DNA of 64,000 nt. Source: Trametes villosa. Lineage: Eukaryota; Basidiomycota; Agaricomycetes; Polyporales; Polyporaceae. The position numbers and the translations under genes were made by a program. Location: assembly GCA_002964805.2 (NCBI GenBank), contig PUDQ02000004.1, forward strand, positions 62,001-126,000, written 5' to 3'. Shown one piece after another: positions 30,960 through 42,644 of the stretch; within the stretch, counting starts at the first letter, position 1; the number at the start of each line of letters is the position of its first letter. Below the pieces are notes generated by a model. It worked only from the letters and a program-made list of their open reading frames with translations, was not told the DNA's origin and ran no database searches.

Positions 30960-31074
30960 AGAACAGCCAAGATGGTTGTCACATATATGCGTGTGTGGGA
31001 GGATCTAAGCAGCAAATATGAGCATGTAAGGCATTTGCGTCCAAGGAAAAGTGACCCTGACCGCTGGGTAGTAC

Positions 31075-32390
31075 TCATGCATCGTCCGCGACGGCTGTGC
31101 CCGCAGCCTGTTTCGCGGCTCGACGCTTCTCCGCCCACTCCTTCGCCCTTTCTCGCCTAGCTGCTTTCAGCGAATCGTCAGGCGCGCTCGCCTCTGCCTT
31201 CTCCGCAGACGGACTCCTCGCGTCTTCCGTAGGCTTGTTCTCTTGCTCGGCGTCTTTGCTTGTGGATGCGCCCTCTCCGCCTTCATCTTCATCTTCATCC
31301 TCATCGCTATCACCATACCCTGCCAGACCGCCGATCCCAGCCGCTTCCTTCTCCTGGGCCTTCTTCGCCTCGAGCTCGAGCCGCAGCTTGCTCTTGGTCA
31401 GGCGCCACGCGCGCGACCACCGCCCGCGCAGGAACGCGAAGCGCGGGTCCGCGCCGTGGTTCGCGAGGATGCGCATCTCGAGCTGCGCGGGGTTCGGCGA
31501 GGCGTGGACGTGCGCGGCCGTGCGGCGCATGAGCTCGAGTTGGGGCTCGTCCGGCTGTGTCAATCATACGCATTGTGAGCGATACGGGCTCTGTTAAGAG
31601 GGAGGTGGGGAAGTACCTCTTCGTCGCTTCCGCCCCAGGCTTCGCGGGGATCGGCGTTGGCGTGCTCTTCGTCGCCGGCTTCGGAGCGGAGGGCGCGGAG
31701 GCGGGCTTCGCGGCCCTCGTGGATGACGCGCCGCCGTTTGTCGCGTCGGTAGTCTTCTATTTCTTGGGGCGAGAAGAAGAATGTGTCTTCCGCGTCCGAT
31801 GGGAGGTCGGACCAGCCACCTGGCGAGCTCGGCTCGACCGGGACGACTGAGGGGGAGCTGGGGATGGCCGGGAGGGCGTCGAGGAGCAATCGTGCGTCAT
31901 ATCTGAGCGCAGAAGTCAGTTTCTGGCATGCCCCCAGTACTGAGAGAAAGGTAAATGCCGTACGATGCATGCCTTCTTCGTTCGTACACTCCCTCCCCCG
32001 CCAAAGCAATGGCTCGAGCAGATGCTCGCTGTTGTGGATCACAGTTCTCAGATATAAAGCCTACCTGTCAACCCATGCTGTCTCTCCCTCATCTTTCGGT
32101 TTCGCCTCGGGTTGCTTTCCCAGTTGCATCTGGTCCTCCGTTGATACGTCCGCGAACGCGCCGTTCCCGCCACCGTTCCACCTGATCAAGCCGTCTCCGG
32201 GCTCCAGAATCGTCCTGCCACCCTCTTCACGACGTGACACTTCCAGCGAACGTGCAGCGACAGCAGCCTGAGGGCCTTTAACCAGGTCTGCCTCGTGAGC
32301 CTGGATGTAAAGCGAGAGGTCGAGCTGTGGGCCTTCGCGCGATTCCTCTTCGTACTGGCGGTGTTTTCGCTTCTTGTATCTGGTTGCCAT
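31075..32390 (-). CDS. DRY_EERY/SURP-domain protein, SWAP-like splicing regulator
   Basis: The spliced product is about 363 aa. Exons are 32390-32065, 31902-31617 and 31554-31075. The N-terminus is basic (RYKKRKHRQYEEESREG). The splice between exons 1 and 2 creates VDRYDARLLLD, the DRY motif of the DRY_EERY domain found in SFSWAP/CLASRP-type splicing regulators. A SURP-like module follows (LELMRRTAAHVHASPNP, then ADPRFAFLRG), with the usual helix and the final hydrophobic-proline-less loop. The rest is charged: a basic helix (KSKLRLELEAKKAQEKEAAG), a run of Asp/Glu and Lys/Ala-rich coils. Such proteins act in the nucleus in alternative splicing. The first intron is 162 nt, longer than most here, but the DRY motif it reconstitutes supports it. 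It is divergent from the Argonaute gene across about 1 kb. Confidence 0.8.
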
Positions 32391-33386
32391 TACACTGAGA
32401 GCTCACTCGAGACCTGCCAGGAGAGCACTTGGAGCAAAACAAGCTGAGATTGAGCAGTGGTGGTGGTGGTTTGTCGCCAACCGGTGCAATGTCGGGCGCT
32501 TTCCGGAAGTGAGCGCAACTTTTAGCGCCGGCGGTAATCCTATCTCGAGCGCTCGAGCGACGCGGACTTGTTGAATTTGTTCGCCCATCTGCTACGGCTG
32601 CCTGATTTTCTGCGTAGTCTTATGGACAGCGTTTCTGCTCTGTTGACTACTCTGCCGGAACCTGTGGACTATATCGATGCTACTAAGGTGCTACACCGCG
32701 ACGACCGACGCACTCTGAGACAGGCCATCGGAGTGTAGTACAATTCGGTGAGCACGGTGTTGTAGCATATGCCGGGCTATGGTTGATATTCATGCTTATC
32801 ATGAATATGTTCAGGACTGCATGCCCGTGCCGTGCCGGCTGCTTGTTCACGGAATCGATCAGTATCACGGAGAACGCATCCTTTGAGATCGTTCCGCGCG
32901 TTCAGCATGCAGCTTCAGAAGAAACCGTTTCCTCTCAGTTCCTCCGTCAGATGAGATTGTAAACGTTTGAGGGTCTTCGCTTCTACTACCTATGTTTTAT
33001 TTGGAATATATCAACTCATCGTAGGGAGCAAAGAATAGCATAAAACAAGACGGTGAGCAGTCCCGAGATTACCTGCAGACTCACGATCCTCACGGTATTT
33101 CCCCAGCACCCCTGATTCGGTATGACTTATCGGAACCTACGAACCTACTCATATGTCAGTCATCGTGCAGCTGCGAGGTTCGCCATGCAGCGAAGTCGGG
33201 CGCTTCCGCAGTTCCATTTATGTAATGCTGCAGCACTACCGCAGCGTTCCACTCAGGACGAGCCGGGCCTATAAGTACAGCGTGGGCAAGGTTCGGGAAT
33301 CCCTCGCTCCGTTCTCTCACTATTGAACATACAGCACATCTCTTCCAGACACTCTCGACTCTACACCTTCATCAAATTACTTCGCA
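32391..33386. other. Intergenic stretch between SWAP-like gene and Argonaute
   Basis: No gene supported. This is a likely shared regulatory region of two divergent genes. TATAAG at 33270-33275 lies about 115 nt before the Argonaute ATG. Confidence 0.5.
33270..33275 (+). promoter_or_regulatory. TATA-like box of the Argonaute gene
   Basis: CTATAAG about 115 nt upstream of the ATG at 33387. Confidence 0.4.
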
Positions 33387-36300
33387 ATGGGCGGACGCGG
33401 CGGCGGACAGCAGCAGCGTGGTGCACCACGAGGCCGGGGACCGCGCCCCGGACAAGGTCCCGGTAGCTCAGGGCGGGGCTCATCGCCCTCTCGAGGGCGA
33501 GGCAGCCCCGCCCCCACGGCACCTGGCAGCGACTCCGGCTCTGCGCGGGGCCGTGGATTTCCTAGCCGTGGAGGGCCTCCTCAGGGAGGCGGTTTTCGCG
33601 GGCGCGGGAGTGGAGGCTTTCGCGGGGGCCCCGGCGGTGGTCCCGCGCAAGTCTTCGCGGGAGGACAACCCCTCACACAGGACGCCCGCCTAGGGGAGCT
33701 CGACCAGCTCGTGCGCGCGTTCAGCAGCATCCGGCTGCAGCAGCCCGAGATGCCCCTCCGTCCCGGGTTCGGTACGCTCGGCCGTCCGGGCGTCCTGAGG
33801 ACGAACTTCTTCGCTGTGAGGATGCCGAAGGCGGCGGTGTTCTACGAGTACGAGATCGACATCTCGCCGAAGGCGCAGGCCAAGGGCGATAGGCGTGCGC
33901 GCATCCTCGAGCTTGTCGAGCGGAGTACCGCGTTTGCGCCTCACAAGCAGCACGTCGCGCACGACCGCAGTCAGAGGCTTGTGTCCGCGCGGAAGCTACC
34001 GCAGCCGCTTAGCGTCCCTGTGAGATACCTCGAAGAAGACCAGGACGACGACCCCAATGCGCTCAACTTCACGGTCGACATCAAGTTCCAGAGGGAGCTC
34101 AGTATGTCTGAGCTCGACAAGTGAGTCTACCCCCATCATCGCAGAACTATCGGGCTGATTCGGTTCACATCCAGTTACATGGATGGCGATCCCGACCACC
34201 GCAACATCGACACCCAGCCGTACATCTCCGCGCTGAACCTCGTCGTGCAGAGCTACGCGTCGAAGCACGGCGTGCGGGTCGGCCGCAACAAGTACTTCTT
34301 CCCCTCTCCAAACGAGAGCTTCAAGCTGTCGCTCGGCGTCGTGGCGCACCGCGGATTCTTCATGTCCATCCGGCCCATGTACAAGCAGCTGATGGTGAAC
34401 ATCAATGCGTGCATGACAGCGTTCTACACGCCCGGCAACCTCGCTGAGGCCATGCTCGCGTTCATGCGGGAGACCGGCCACGGCATGCCACAGATGTTCG
34501 CGGACCGGCTGAAGGTCGCGACGAAGCACCTCGGGTACACGAAGAAGAGCACGATCTTCAAGATCATGACGAGCCTGACCGCCCGGACTGCCCGCTTCGA
34601 CTGCGAGGAGTTCGGACGGAAGGTGACCGTCGAGGAGTTCTTCAAGCTGAGTGAGTATCCTTCTGCAAATTGCCTACTACCTCGCTCACGCCTTCCTTTC
34701 AGAGCACAAGATCACGTTGCGGCACGCGAACGACCTCCCCGTGGTGAACGTCAGCAATAATCCGAAGCGCTCCGTCTACGTGCCCGCCGAGATCTGCGAG
34801 ATTGTCCCCGGACAAGCCTACCGCGGGAAGCTCGATGGCGACCAGACCGCGATGATGATCCGCTTCGCGTGCAACCCGCCCGAGTTCAACGGAAACGCCA
34901 TTGTCAACCAGGGCTTCGAGCAGCTCGGCCTTCGGCAGGGCGCCTCCCCCACGCTCAACGCATTCGGCGTCAGCGTCGACCCGAACATGGCCGTCGTGCC
35001 CAGCCGCGTCCTCCCCGCCCCCGGCATCAGCTACCGCGCGGGCCGCGCGAACATCCGGAACGCGGGCTGGAACATCGTCGACGTGAAGCTGCAGGCGGGC
35101 GGCACGATCGGCAGCTGGGCGGTGCTGCTCGTGCAGGAGCGGCGGCGCGACGAGTTCGCGGGGCCGAGCGACCCGCAGCTGGTCACGTTCCTCAAGACGT
35201 TCCTCGGGAAGTGCGCGGCGAGCGGGATCGCGGGCGCGGACAAGCCGCCGAAGATCCTCGCGGTCGACCTGCCGCCGCCGCGCGACGACCCGAACCGCGA
35301 GCGCGCGCTGGAGGCGATCCGGCAGACGCTGCGGACGAACCTGAACCGGAACGCGAAGCCGAGCTTCGTGCTCGTGCTGCTCTCAGGCGTGGACAAGTAC
35401 ATCTACCCGGGCATCAAGAAGCTCGGGGACATCGATATGGGCATCCAGACGGTGCACATGCTCCTGAACAAGGCGCGCGACGCGCGCCCGAACAAGCAGG
35501 ACCAGTACTTCTCGAACGTCATCCTGAAGGTGAACGTGAAGCTCGGGGGGATGAACCACCTGCTGGACGACAACTCGATGCGGTGGCTGCGGGAGAAGAA
35601 GACGATGATCATGGGCATCGACGTGACCCACCCGAGCCCGAAGAGCATCCCTGGTTCGCCGAGCATCGCTGCGGTCGTCGCGAGCGTCGACGACAACTTC
35701 GTCCAGTTCCCAGCGAGTCTGAGTCTTCAGAAGCCAGACTGGAACAAGGAGAGCAAGGAGGTAAGCATCGGAGTCGGGTGAGCCCCATATGAAGCCAGAG
35801 CTGATCAAAACCCAGATGGTAGAGAAGCTGACGCAGATGACCATCGAGCGTCTTCAGGTGTACAAGAAGAAGAACGGCCGCTTCCCCGACCGAGTCTTCG
35901 TGTATCGCGACGGCGTCTCTGAGGTCAGTTAGCTCCGCGCTCGACATACGCTCTCACATATCTTATGCGTTGTTTCTTCCCGCATTTAGGGCCAGTACCA
36001 CCTTGTGCTTCGAGAAGAGCTTCCACGACTCCTCGCCGCGTTCAAGCAGGTCTCCCCCAAGGCGCCGTACAAGCCTACGCTCACCATCGCGATTTGTGGC
36101 AAGCGCCATCACGCACGGTTCTGGCCGACGGCACTGGGCGAGGCCAACATGACGAACAACGGCAACACCGTCCCTGGCACTGTCGTCGACAGGGGTATCA
36201 CCGATGTCTACAACTTCGACTTCTATCTCCAGGTATGTTCCGTGGTTGCCGGCAGCGGCTTGCCTGGATACCCACCTCAATATCTCTTCTACAGGCGCAC

Positions 36301-36651
36301 AACGGGCTCCAAGGCCACGTCCGCCCGACGCACTACACCGTCATCTACGACGAGAACCGCTACCAGGCAGACGTGCTGCAGCAGGGCACGCACACCGCGA
36401 GCTACCTCTACGCGCGCGCGACGAAGGCAGTCAGCCTCGTCCCCGCCGCTTACTACGCCGACATCGCATGCGAGCGCGGCCGCAACTACCTGAACGTCCT
36501 GCTGAACCTCAGTGACGACCGCTCCTCTGTCGCCGGCGGAGGGGGGACCGCGGATCGGGAGGCCGAGAAGGAGCGGGTGTACCAGAACGCGGTGAAGACG
36601 TGGGGCAACGGTATCCATCCGGACTTGAAGGAGTGTATGTTCTACATCTGA
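33387..36651 (+). CDS. Argonaute protein, QDE-2-like (6 exons)
   Basis: The spliced product is about 991 aa. Exons are 33387-34120, 34175-34650, 34703-35760, 35816-35923, 35990-36232 and 36295-36651, all in phase. The first ~80 residues are Gly/Arg-rich (RGAPRGRGPRPGQG), as in many Argonautes. Then come the N domain, linker 1 (FFMSIRPMYKQLMVNINACM), PAZ, Mid and PIWI. PIWI catalytic residues are present: Asp in MGIDVTHPSP (about 35620), Asp in VYRDGVSEGQY (exon 4-5 junction), His in RPTHYTVIYDE (exon 6), and a candidate glutamate finger in ESKEMVEKL at the exon 3-4 junction. The C-terminus ends MFYI, close to the aromatic ending usual in this family. It binds small RNAs and slices or silences complementary RNA in quelling-type pathways. 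No break is seen. Confidence 0.95.
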
Positions 36652-37860
36652 TGAAGTGGCGTTGTGCCGGGGTTTTCTCTCTGCTTTGACGTACCGATAC
36701 TATTTCTATGTAACGCTAGCACTGCAATCTTGATTAGCTTCTCAGCAGAGCCTGCCGGCGAGAGAAGGCGGCGGGTATCCGATGAAGAAAACCAATGCCA
36801 CTTGCGCCTGCTTGAGCGTTGGGGGCCACGTGTATTTTCAAACACAGCCACGCTGCCACAGGCGTTTTCAGACCGGCCTTTGGATGTTCTGAGTTCCAAC
36901 CTGCCTTCCCGCTCCCATAATGCTCTGATGACTGCTTTGGATCCGTACTTTGTTAACCAGGGGTCAACAACTATGGCTGCAGCCGGAAATCATCAGGCCC
37001 AACTCCTACATGCCATTATTTGCGGCACGATCCGTACTGTTGACTCTTCAATCAATCAGTCGGCGGTAAGCTCAAGTCTACCTGCTCTTTATGACAATCA
37101 ACATCGTCCTCATTCTGGTCGGTGGACCAGACAGGATAGCTGGGATACTGCTGGTGCTACCAGAAGACAAGCTACGTGAGGTACGTCCCGTGTGGTGGCT
37201 TTTCGTAACGTTCATGTGTCGTCGCAGGATGTATGCCCGGCGCGCGGCATCTTCCTCCTCACGCTCTTGGAAGCTTTGGGAGATCGCATCGCGGCGTACA
37301 GTCAAGACATGCAGTGCCTCTAAGCATTGCTGAGGAGGACCCTGCTGTCGCGTGTATCGTCTTCTATCCTGCGAGACAGCACGCATCTGAGAAGCAAGCA
37401 TGGCCGCACCTGTGCAGACAGGGGGGTGTGTCGCGCTCCGAGTTGGTGGTCGCAGGCTAGTACCTCGTGGCCTCAGCCTCTGACTGGATCGCAGCTATCC
37501 TAATCGGCGCCCAGTCGAGATCCCGGAGACGGATATGCACTTCGCCCAGCCAATGAGACGACGTCTGAGCGAGATGGCGGTGAAGGTACGGCAGTGGGTG
37601 ACATCCGACGTTGCGACTAAAGGCGAGGTAAAGGTCGACCTCTCGATTCACAGAAAGCACCCTTCTAGTTGGAGCTGTGCCGTGAGTAAATAAAAAGACG
37701 GATGCAATCAATCCCGCCGTATAGGGTTCGTGATGCAAAAGATAGATGAAAGTGTACTTGGATGCCGCAGCTACCGCGGGCGGGGTCGCGGTACTATCGT
37801 CTCACAGTTTGCTCGAGCCCGTTGGGACGCTGATGGCTTGCCGCAACACACGGTGCGGGC
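36652..37860. other. Intergenic stretch
   Basis: Open frames exist on both strands but none shows a domain or consistent splicing. The region near 37770-37860 resembles 42490-42560 (shared TTGCTCGAGCCC and GGGCTATA) and is the promoter part of a duplicated block. Confidence 0.4.
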
Positions 37861-37867
37861 TATATAG
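37861..37867 (+). promoter_or_regulatory. TATA box of the duplicated membrane-protein block, pseudogene copy
   Basis: TATATAG about 85-90 nt before the presumed ATG at 37951, matching the TATA spacing of the intact copy. Confidence 0.5.
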
Positions 37868-37950
37868 AGGTAGTGATTTTTCGTCGTGGTGTGTTCGGCT
37901 TGCAAACGGCCTCCTCTCATTCACTTCTCGCTTGGATCTATCTCCTGCAG

Positions 37951-39847
37951 ATGAAAGTCGACATGAGTACGCAGTATATCTGTACGGAGGCAACTGCTTC
38001 TCAACTCCTGAATACCTATGGCCACGACGAGATCGTCCTCCATCTCGTGCTGATCGCTCGTGAGCTACGCTCGTCATACGCCGTCCTGGTCCTGACTTCG
38101 GTGCTCTTCGGTTGGTGGTGTAAGTTAATGAGTGCAGGCATCAACTGATTAATATGTGTCTTCAGGGATCTGCACGGTTGTTACTGGCTTTACTAGCTTC
38201 CTCCTGATGTGTGTACACCTCGTCTGCTTGACTCAGCGACAGAATCTAAGTCTCTGCTGACGCTCCATGACTTAATGCCTACCAGACGTCAAGGGCACCG
38301 CCGCTGGTCTTCGACGCTGCTCCTCCTTGCGATCGTCGTCATGTATGCATGTACTGTCACATCTTGGGCATTCTCCATCTCGGACCTGTCTGGTACCACG
38401 AGGCGGCTTGAGACTGGCTCCAACGTCCTGGCCTGCTTTTACAGCAGTCTCCAATCACCGGTCGACAATGTCTGCTCAGAACTCGACGTCACCGTCCTAT
38501 CGGAGTTCTTCTGCAACCCCTCCGAGGTTGCTCCGCGATGCACGCCGACCATCGTATTGGTGACTTCCGTACGATGTCTTAACTTCGTTGAATAGTGCAA
38601 TCCCTGGTATACTTACCGTGGGTTTCCATGTGCAGGTAGTTCTGGGCGACATCATCGTTTGGTGGAGAACACTCGTCTTGTGGTCACAAAACCGTGCGCT
38701 GATTGCGGCTGGGATTCTGTTGCTCAGCTAGACCTTCGGTATGTGCCGTGCCACCTGCCCTTCCGCTGCCCTTACTGACCAAAGTCCGGACTTGACTGCT
38801 GGCGCTAGCCCTTGGAATCTGCGATACTATAGAGACACGTAGCGCTGACTCTACTCATCAGACCCCAATCATCTTCTTCTTCAGCAACAGGATATATCGG
38901 CTTCAAAGTGGATTGGCATTCGAGGGGAGCGCGTTCGGCCTGGCTACCTCCATCCTCTCATTGGTAACGAATATAATGGCGACTATGCTTGCTGGATATA
39001 AGGTCTGGTGAGGCACTCTGCATCCTCTCTGCCTCTGCGTGCGCAATCATATCGAAATTTTTCAAAATAGGGATCATTTCCGCCTCATCTCCAAGTATCT
39101 CCCCGGCAAATCTCGGCGCTCGTTGGTCTCAGAAGTCTTGGTCCTTCTTTTTGAGTCTGGTCTGCTGTACTCAACGTTGTGGGTACGTCCGAATACTCCT
39201 ACGCCATTACGGGCGACAAGCTCTCACCAGTTGTAACACCGGCCCTTTCTAGATCGTTGTGGTCGGATACGAAGCCGTGACGTATGACATCTCTGTCAAG
39301 ACGACCCGACCAGCTACAGATGCGTTTCATTCCGACGACCACACAATAGCGCTCGCCAACTTTGACATCTTCTTACGGGGATGTCTCGTCGGACTGGTCG
39401 TGCGTACCCACTCCGACCGTACGTGACGAGGTGTGCCACTAACGACCTCCAACCATGCTCCCTCATCTCTTGCAGTCTCTCTACCCGATGTCCGTCATCC
39501 TCTTTGTTGGGCTGAAGAAGTCGCGCATCAACGGCGATTACAAGTATGGCAGCAGCCTCATTTTCGTTGGCACTACCCCCGGAGACCCTAGAGGCGATCA
39601 CCAGAGCGCCATCGTCTTCGCGACTGGGCGCGGCTCTGATCGGAGTCCGACATTCCATACGACCACCTACGAACCCTCATCGCGCAGGACTCGGACGCTC
39701 GCTAGTGGGACTTCACGCTCCGCGGTGCTCGACATCGACCTGAGGCCACCCACTCTTGCATCACTGGACAATGTCCACCATCGCGAGCTACGTTTCGTCC
39801 GGCACCCCGCTGTTCCCCCTCCCGCTCCGGCAGCGCCCTCCGCTTGA
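37951..39847 (+). pseudogene. Multi-pass membrane protein, broken copy of the gene at 42645
   Basis: Exon by exon this matches the intact gene at 42645: RRWSSTLLLLAIVVMYACT, VVLGDIIVWWRTLVLW, LAFEGSAFGLATSILSLVTN, VLLFESGLLYSTLW and SLYPMSVILFVGLKKSR. The in-frame TAG at 38729-38731 replaces a serine codon in the helix after QNRALIAAGILLLS. A two-base difference near 38220, close to an exon end, also seems to disturb the splice phase. The downstream exons and their splice sites remain good, and the intron ending at 38796-38803 region still restores ALGICDTIETR. The copy is therefore recently broken, or the stop is a sequencing error. The upstream TATA box is retained. Confidence 0.7.
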
Positions 39848-42560
39848 CGGGATGTCGGGCACTGTGATAGGTTTGGAGATGCTGCTATCGCCGTTGCCTT
39901 CGCTGATTGTATGGGTTTGTTAGGAACACCTTCATTCGAATGTATGATTTACAGGAGCGCCGAATGCCGATGTACCTGCTGCCTATCCCGCACTGTACGG
40001 GTCTGAAGTGTAATATCACAGCGCACATTGCTTCGTCTCGTTGGGCCTGGGCATCCCCCCATCGAACTCTTCTCGCTTCCACCTAGGGACGCCTACTACA
40101 TGGCAGTAACCAATCTATCTTCGCTGATTCTTCGGCGAGAGATACCTCGCCTCCCTCGTCGTACTTCCTGCGCGCTGGGTTTTACGCCGCTCCTCGGCGG
40201 ACTCTACCGCCAGTGTTCTCGACCATCATTGCCCTGGAGTACTTACTTACCACGCACACCGCACGTCCGTCGCGTCTTCGCCGCGCCAGTTTACCGCAGG
40301 AGTCTTCGCGACTGCGCGCGAGGCGTCGTATCGCGTCGCGTCACGTCGCTTTGACGCGTCGGGGCGTCGGGATGCCGCGCGCGGATGCTCTGTGTTTGAC
40401 TACGGTCGTGTGAGCTTCCTGCCAGGCTATCCACGCCCGAAACGAGAATGCTTACCGTACGATCACCCCAACAGCCCTCCGCGTGCGCCGAGAACGCATC
40501 CAACGCGTCTCCGGCTCGCCGTGAAAGCGCGTACGCTGAAGACGACAGACTATCGGCGCGCCCTGGACATTGCATCAGGGATGCCATAGGCCAACAGAGC
40601 CCGGTCGTAAATAATGGCACACTGCACTTGAGCGTTGTACTGACCTACTCTACTGTCGTGCGATGCGCTTCCCGGATGCTCGAAAACCCCATTTGCGGTG
40701 GTGCGACCGTCCCCTCACGCTCTGAGGAGCGGTTCTTGGCGAGGCAGCCCCGCGGCAATGCGCCGAAGGCCCGGAGGTCCTGCTCGCTCTCCGCTCCCGG
40801 TGTTTCATTCGGCAACTTCGACTTCAAGCGTGTCTTCTCGTAACCACGTGAGCATTTGTTCCCTCAAGGTCGCATAGCCTGTATTGACTGACCTCGGCCG
40901 CGCACCGGACGCCAGCGCTGTGTTCTGCTGCCTCGCAGCAAAGTTGCAAGCGTTCGACCACCAAGCAGCTTGTCCTAGCCGCGGGGACCGGGCTGCCCAC
41001 GCTTGCGGATGCCTGCAGGCTCCGAGCACGTCCTGTGTGCAGCGCAGTTACCCCGGCGATCTTCGGCGGCGGCCACTGCTCGCATTCTGCTTGCGGCGAG
41101 GTAAGCGTGAAGTCCTCGCGTCTTTCGTGGTGTCTGTCTACTTACCTTGGTGCGTCGCACGCCGCAGAAGCGGCGGTGCACTCCACCGTCGCGGAGGCGT
41201 GCTGGAAAAGCCTTATGGTCGCTCGGCAGCAGCTGTGCATCAAATCGCGGTGAGTAGACTGTTTGGCACGTCCGGACGCGGTCGGATCACTGCGTGTTTG
41301 CGCAGGGACAGCGTGACGCTATCGCAGAAGTCGCCTTCGACACACGGGCGCGATCCTGCACTCAGACGCCTTGGATATGCACCCTGAGCGGCCGGAGCGT
41401 GCTCGTGAGAGATGGCACGCCAACGAGGGCGGCGCGAGTGGCGTCCTGGGCTGCGACAGGCCGAGGTGCCGCTTCCGCTGTACGCCACAAGCCAAGGTGA
41501 GTAGACTCGCGGCTCATCAGCATACGGCCGGCTCACTTCGCGTGAACGCACCAGCGGTGTGGCGTTCTTGCGGGAGGCTGCCTGCGAGTGGGCGGCACAC
41601 GGCCGCGAGAGAGTGGCCCCGCAGAGTCGAGTCCCCGTCCGGAGCGGCCGTTCGAGCGGCGGAGGGGCTGCAGAGGACAGTAAGGGGGCAACGGAAGCTT
41701 GAGGGTGTATCAGGGGGTGGTTACAGCGGGTGTTCGCGAACCCGGGTCCCGCGGCGGGGTTGAGAGCCTGAGGTCGCCGGTGTTCTGCAGGTTAGCCGAT
41801 CGCCGTTCTTATCTGCGCGTGCAAGTGGTGCGGTATTACATGGCGTGTATTTCCCTCTTCAAAGCAAGGCTGACATCCTTGTTTCCAGGTGCATCAAACT
41901 CTGCACCGCTGGGCTCCACTGTCAGCAGGCGCACTTCGAGTACCCAACACGCGTCATCGTCCCGGTCAGTGCGCTTCGCATCTCGAATCACAGAAGCCAC
42001 ATTGCATGGCACAACCCACGTATCGCAACCCTTCCTAACATTGCTTCGAAGAGCCCAAATCATGCGTGCTGCAGCTTCCATCTCGCGAAGAAGCACAACT
42101 CCACAGCGCCACCGTCATACTGGGTCGCATGTGTTCAGACACGAGAGCAGACGAGGGCGTATCGCGCCTGCAATCCGCCCCCTAGTTGCCGACTTGACGC
42201 GCAGTCATCCCACGGGTCGGCACGCGGTAGAGATAGACTAATGTGCGTTTGAACCAGGCGACGACCCTTCGAGATGTAGATGAGGGTGGTGTGCATCCAA
42301 TGAGCGACCAAAGGTTGCAAGGTAAGACATATGTTCACGCTGTGTTCACGGACTCGGACTAACCTCTACCAGCAAACGGCGTTGAGCACCTGTATTGGTC
42401 GGGGTCATGCCACAGTAGACTCGAAATGCAGATGCCATCAACGCCGCCGCATCTGTGTTCGCAAACGATAGATCGAAGCATGCCAAAGCTGACATGTTGC
42501 TCGAGCCCGCTGGAGTGCTGGTAGTTCCACAATGAGCGAGTCAATTTTGCCAGTGTGGGC
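39848..42560. other. Long intergenic stretch, GC-rich
   Basis: I see no recognisable gene in 2.7 kb. Several frames of 100-180 codons exist at 40.0-42.2 kb, but their compositions (Arg/Ala/Pro/Ser-rich on both strands) are those of GC-rich noncoding DNA. Confidence 0.4.
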
Positions 42561-42567
42561 TATAAGA
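42561..42567 (+). promoter_or_regulatory. TATA box of the intact membrane-protein gene
   Basis: TATAAGA 84 nt before the ATG at 42645. Confidence 0.5.
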
Positions 42568-42644
42568 CTCGCAGTAAAGCTTCGTATCCGAATTGGCCAC
42601 GTCTCCCTCTCACTCCCCGCTCGCCTTGACCACTCTACTGCATC

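Noticed and set aside
34869..35792. Long second open frame inside the Argonaute gene
   Set aside because: It is the +1 frame shadow of GC-rich exon 3; the composition is Arg/Ala/Pro-rich and no domain is visible.
36664..37179. 171-codon frame downstream of the Argonaute gene
   Set aside because: It begins in what should be the Argonaute 3' untranslated region, has no recognisable motif and no homologous copy in the window.
40884..42252. Several 130-180 codon frames in the GC-rich gap
   Set aside because: They overlap on both strands with shadow-like composition, and I could not chain exons or find a motif.
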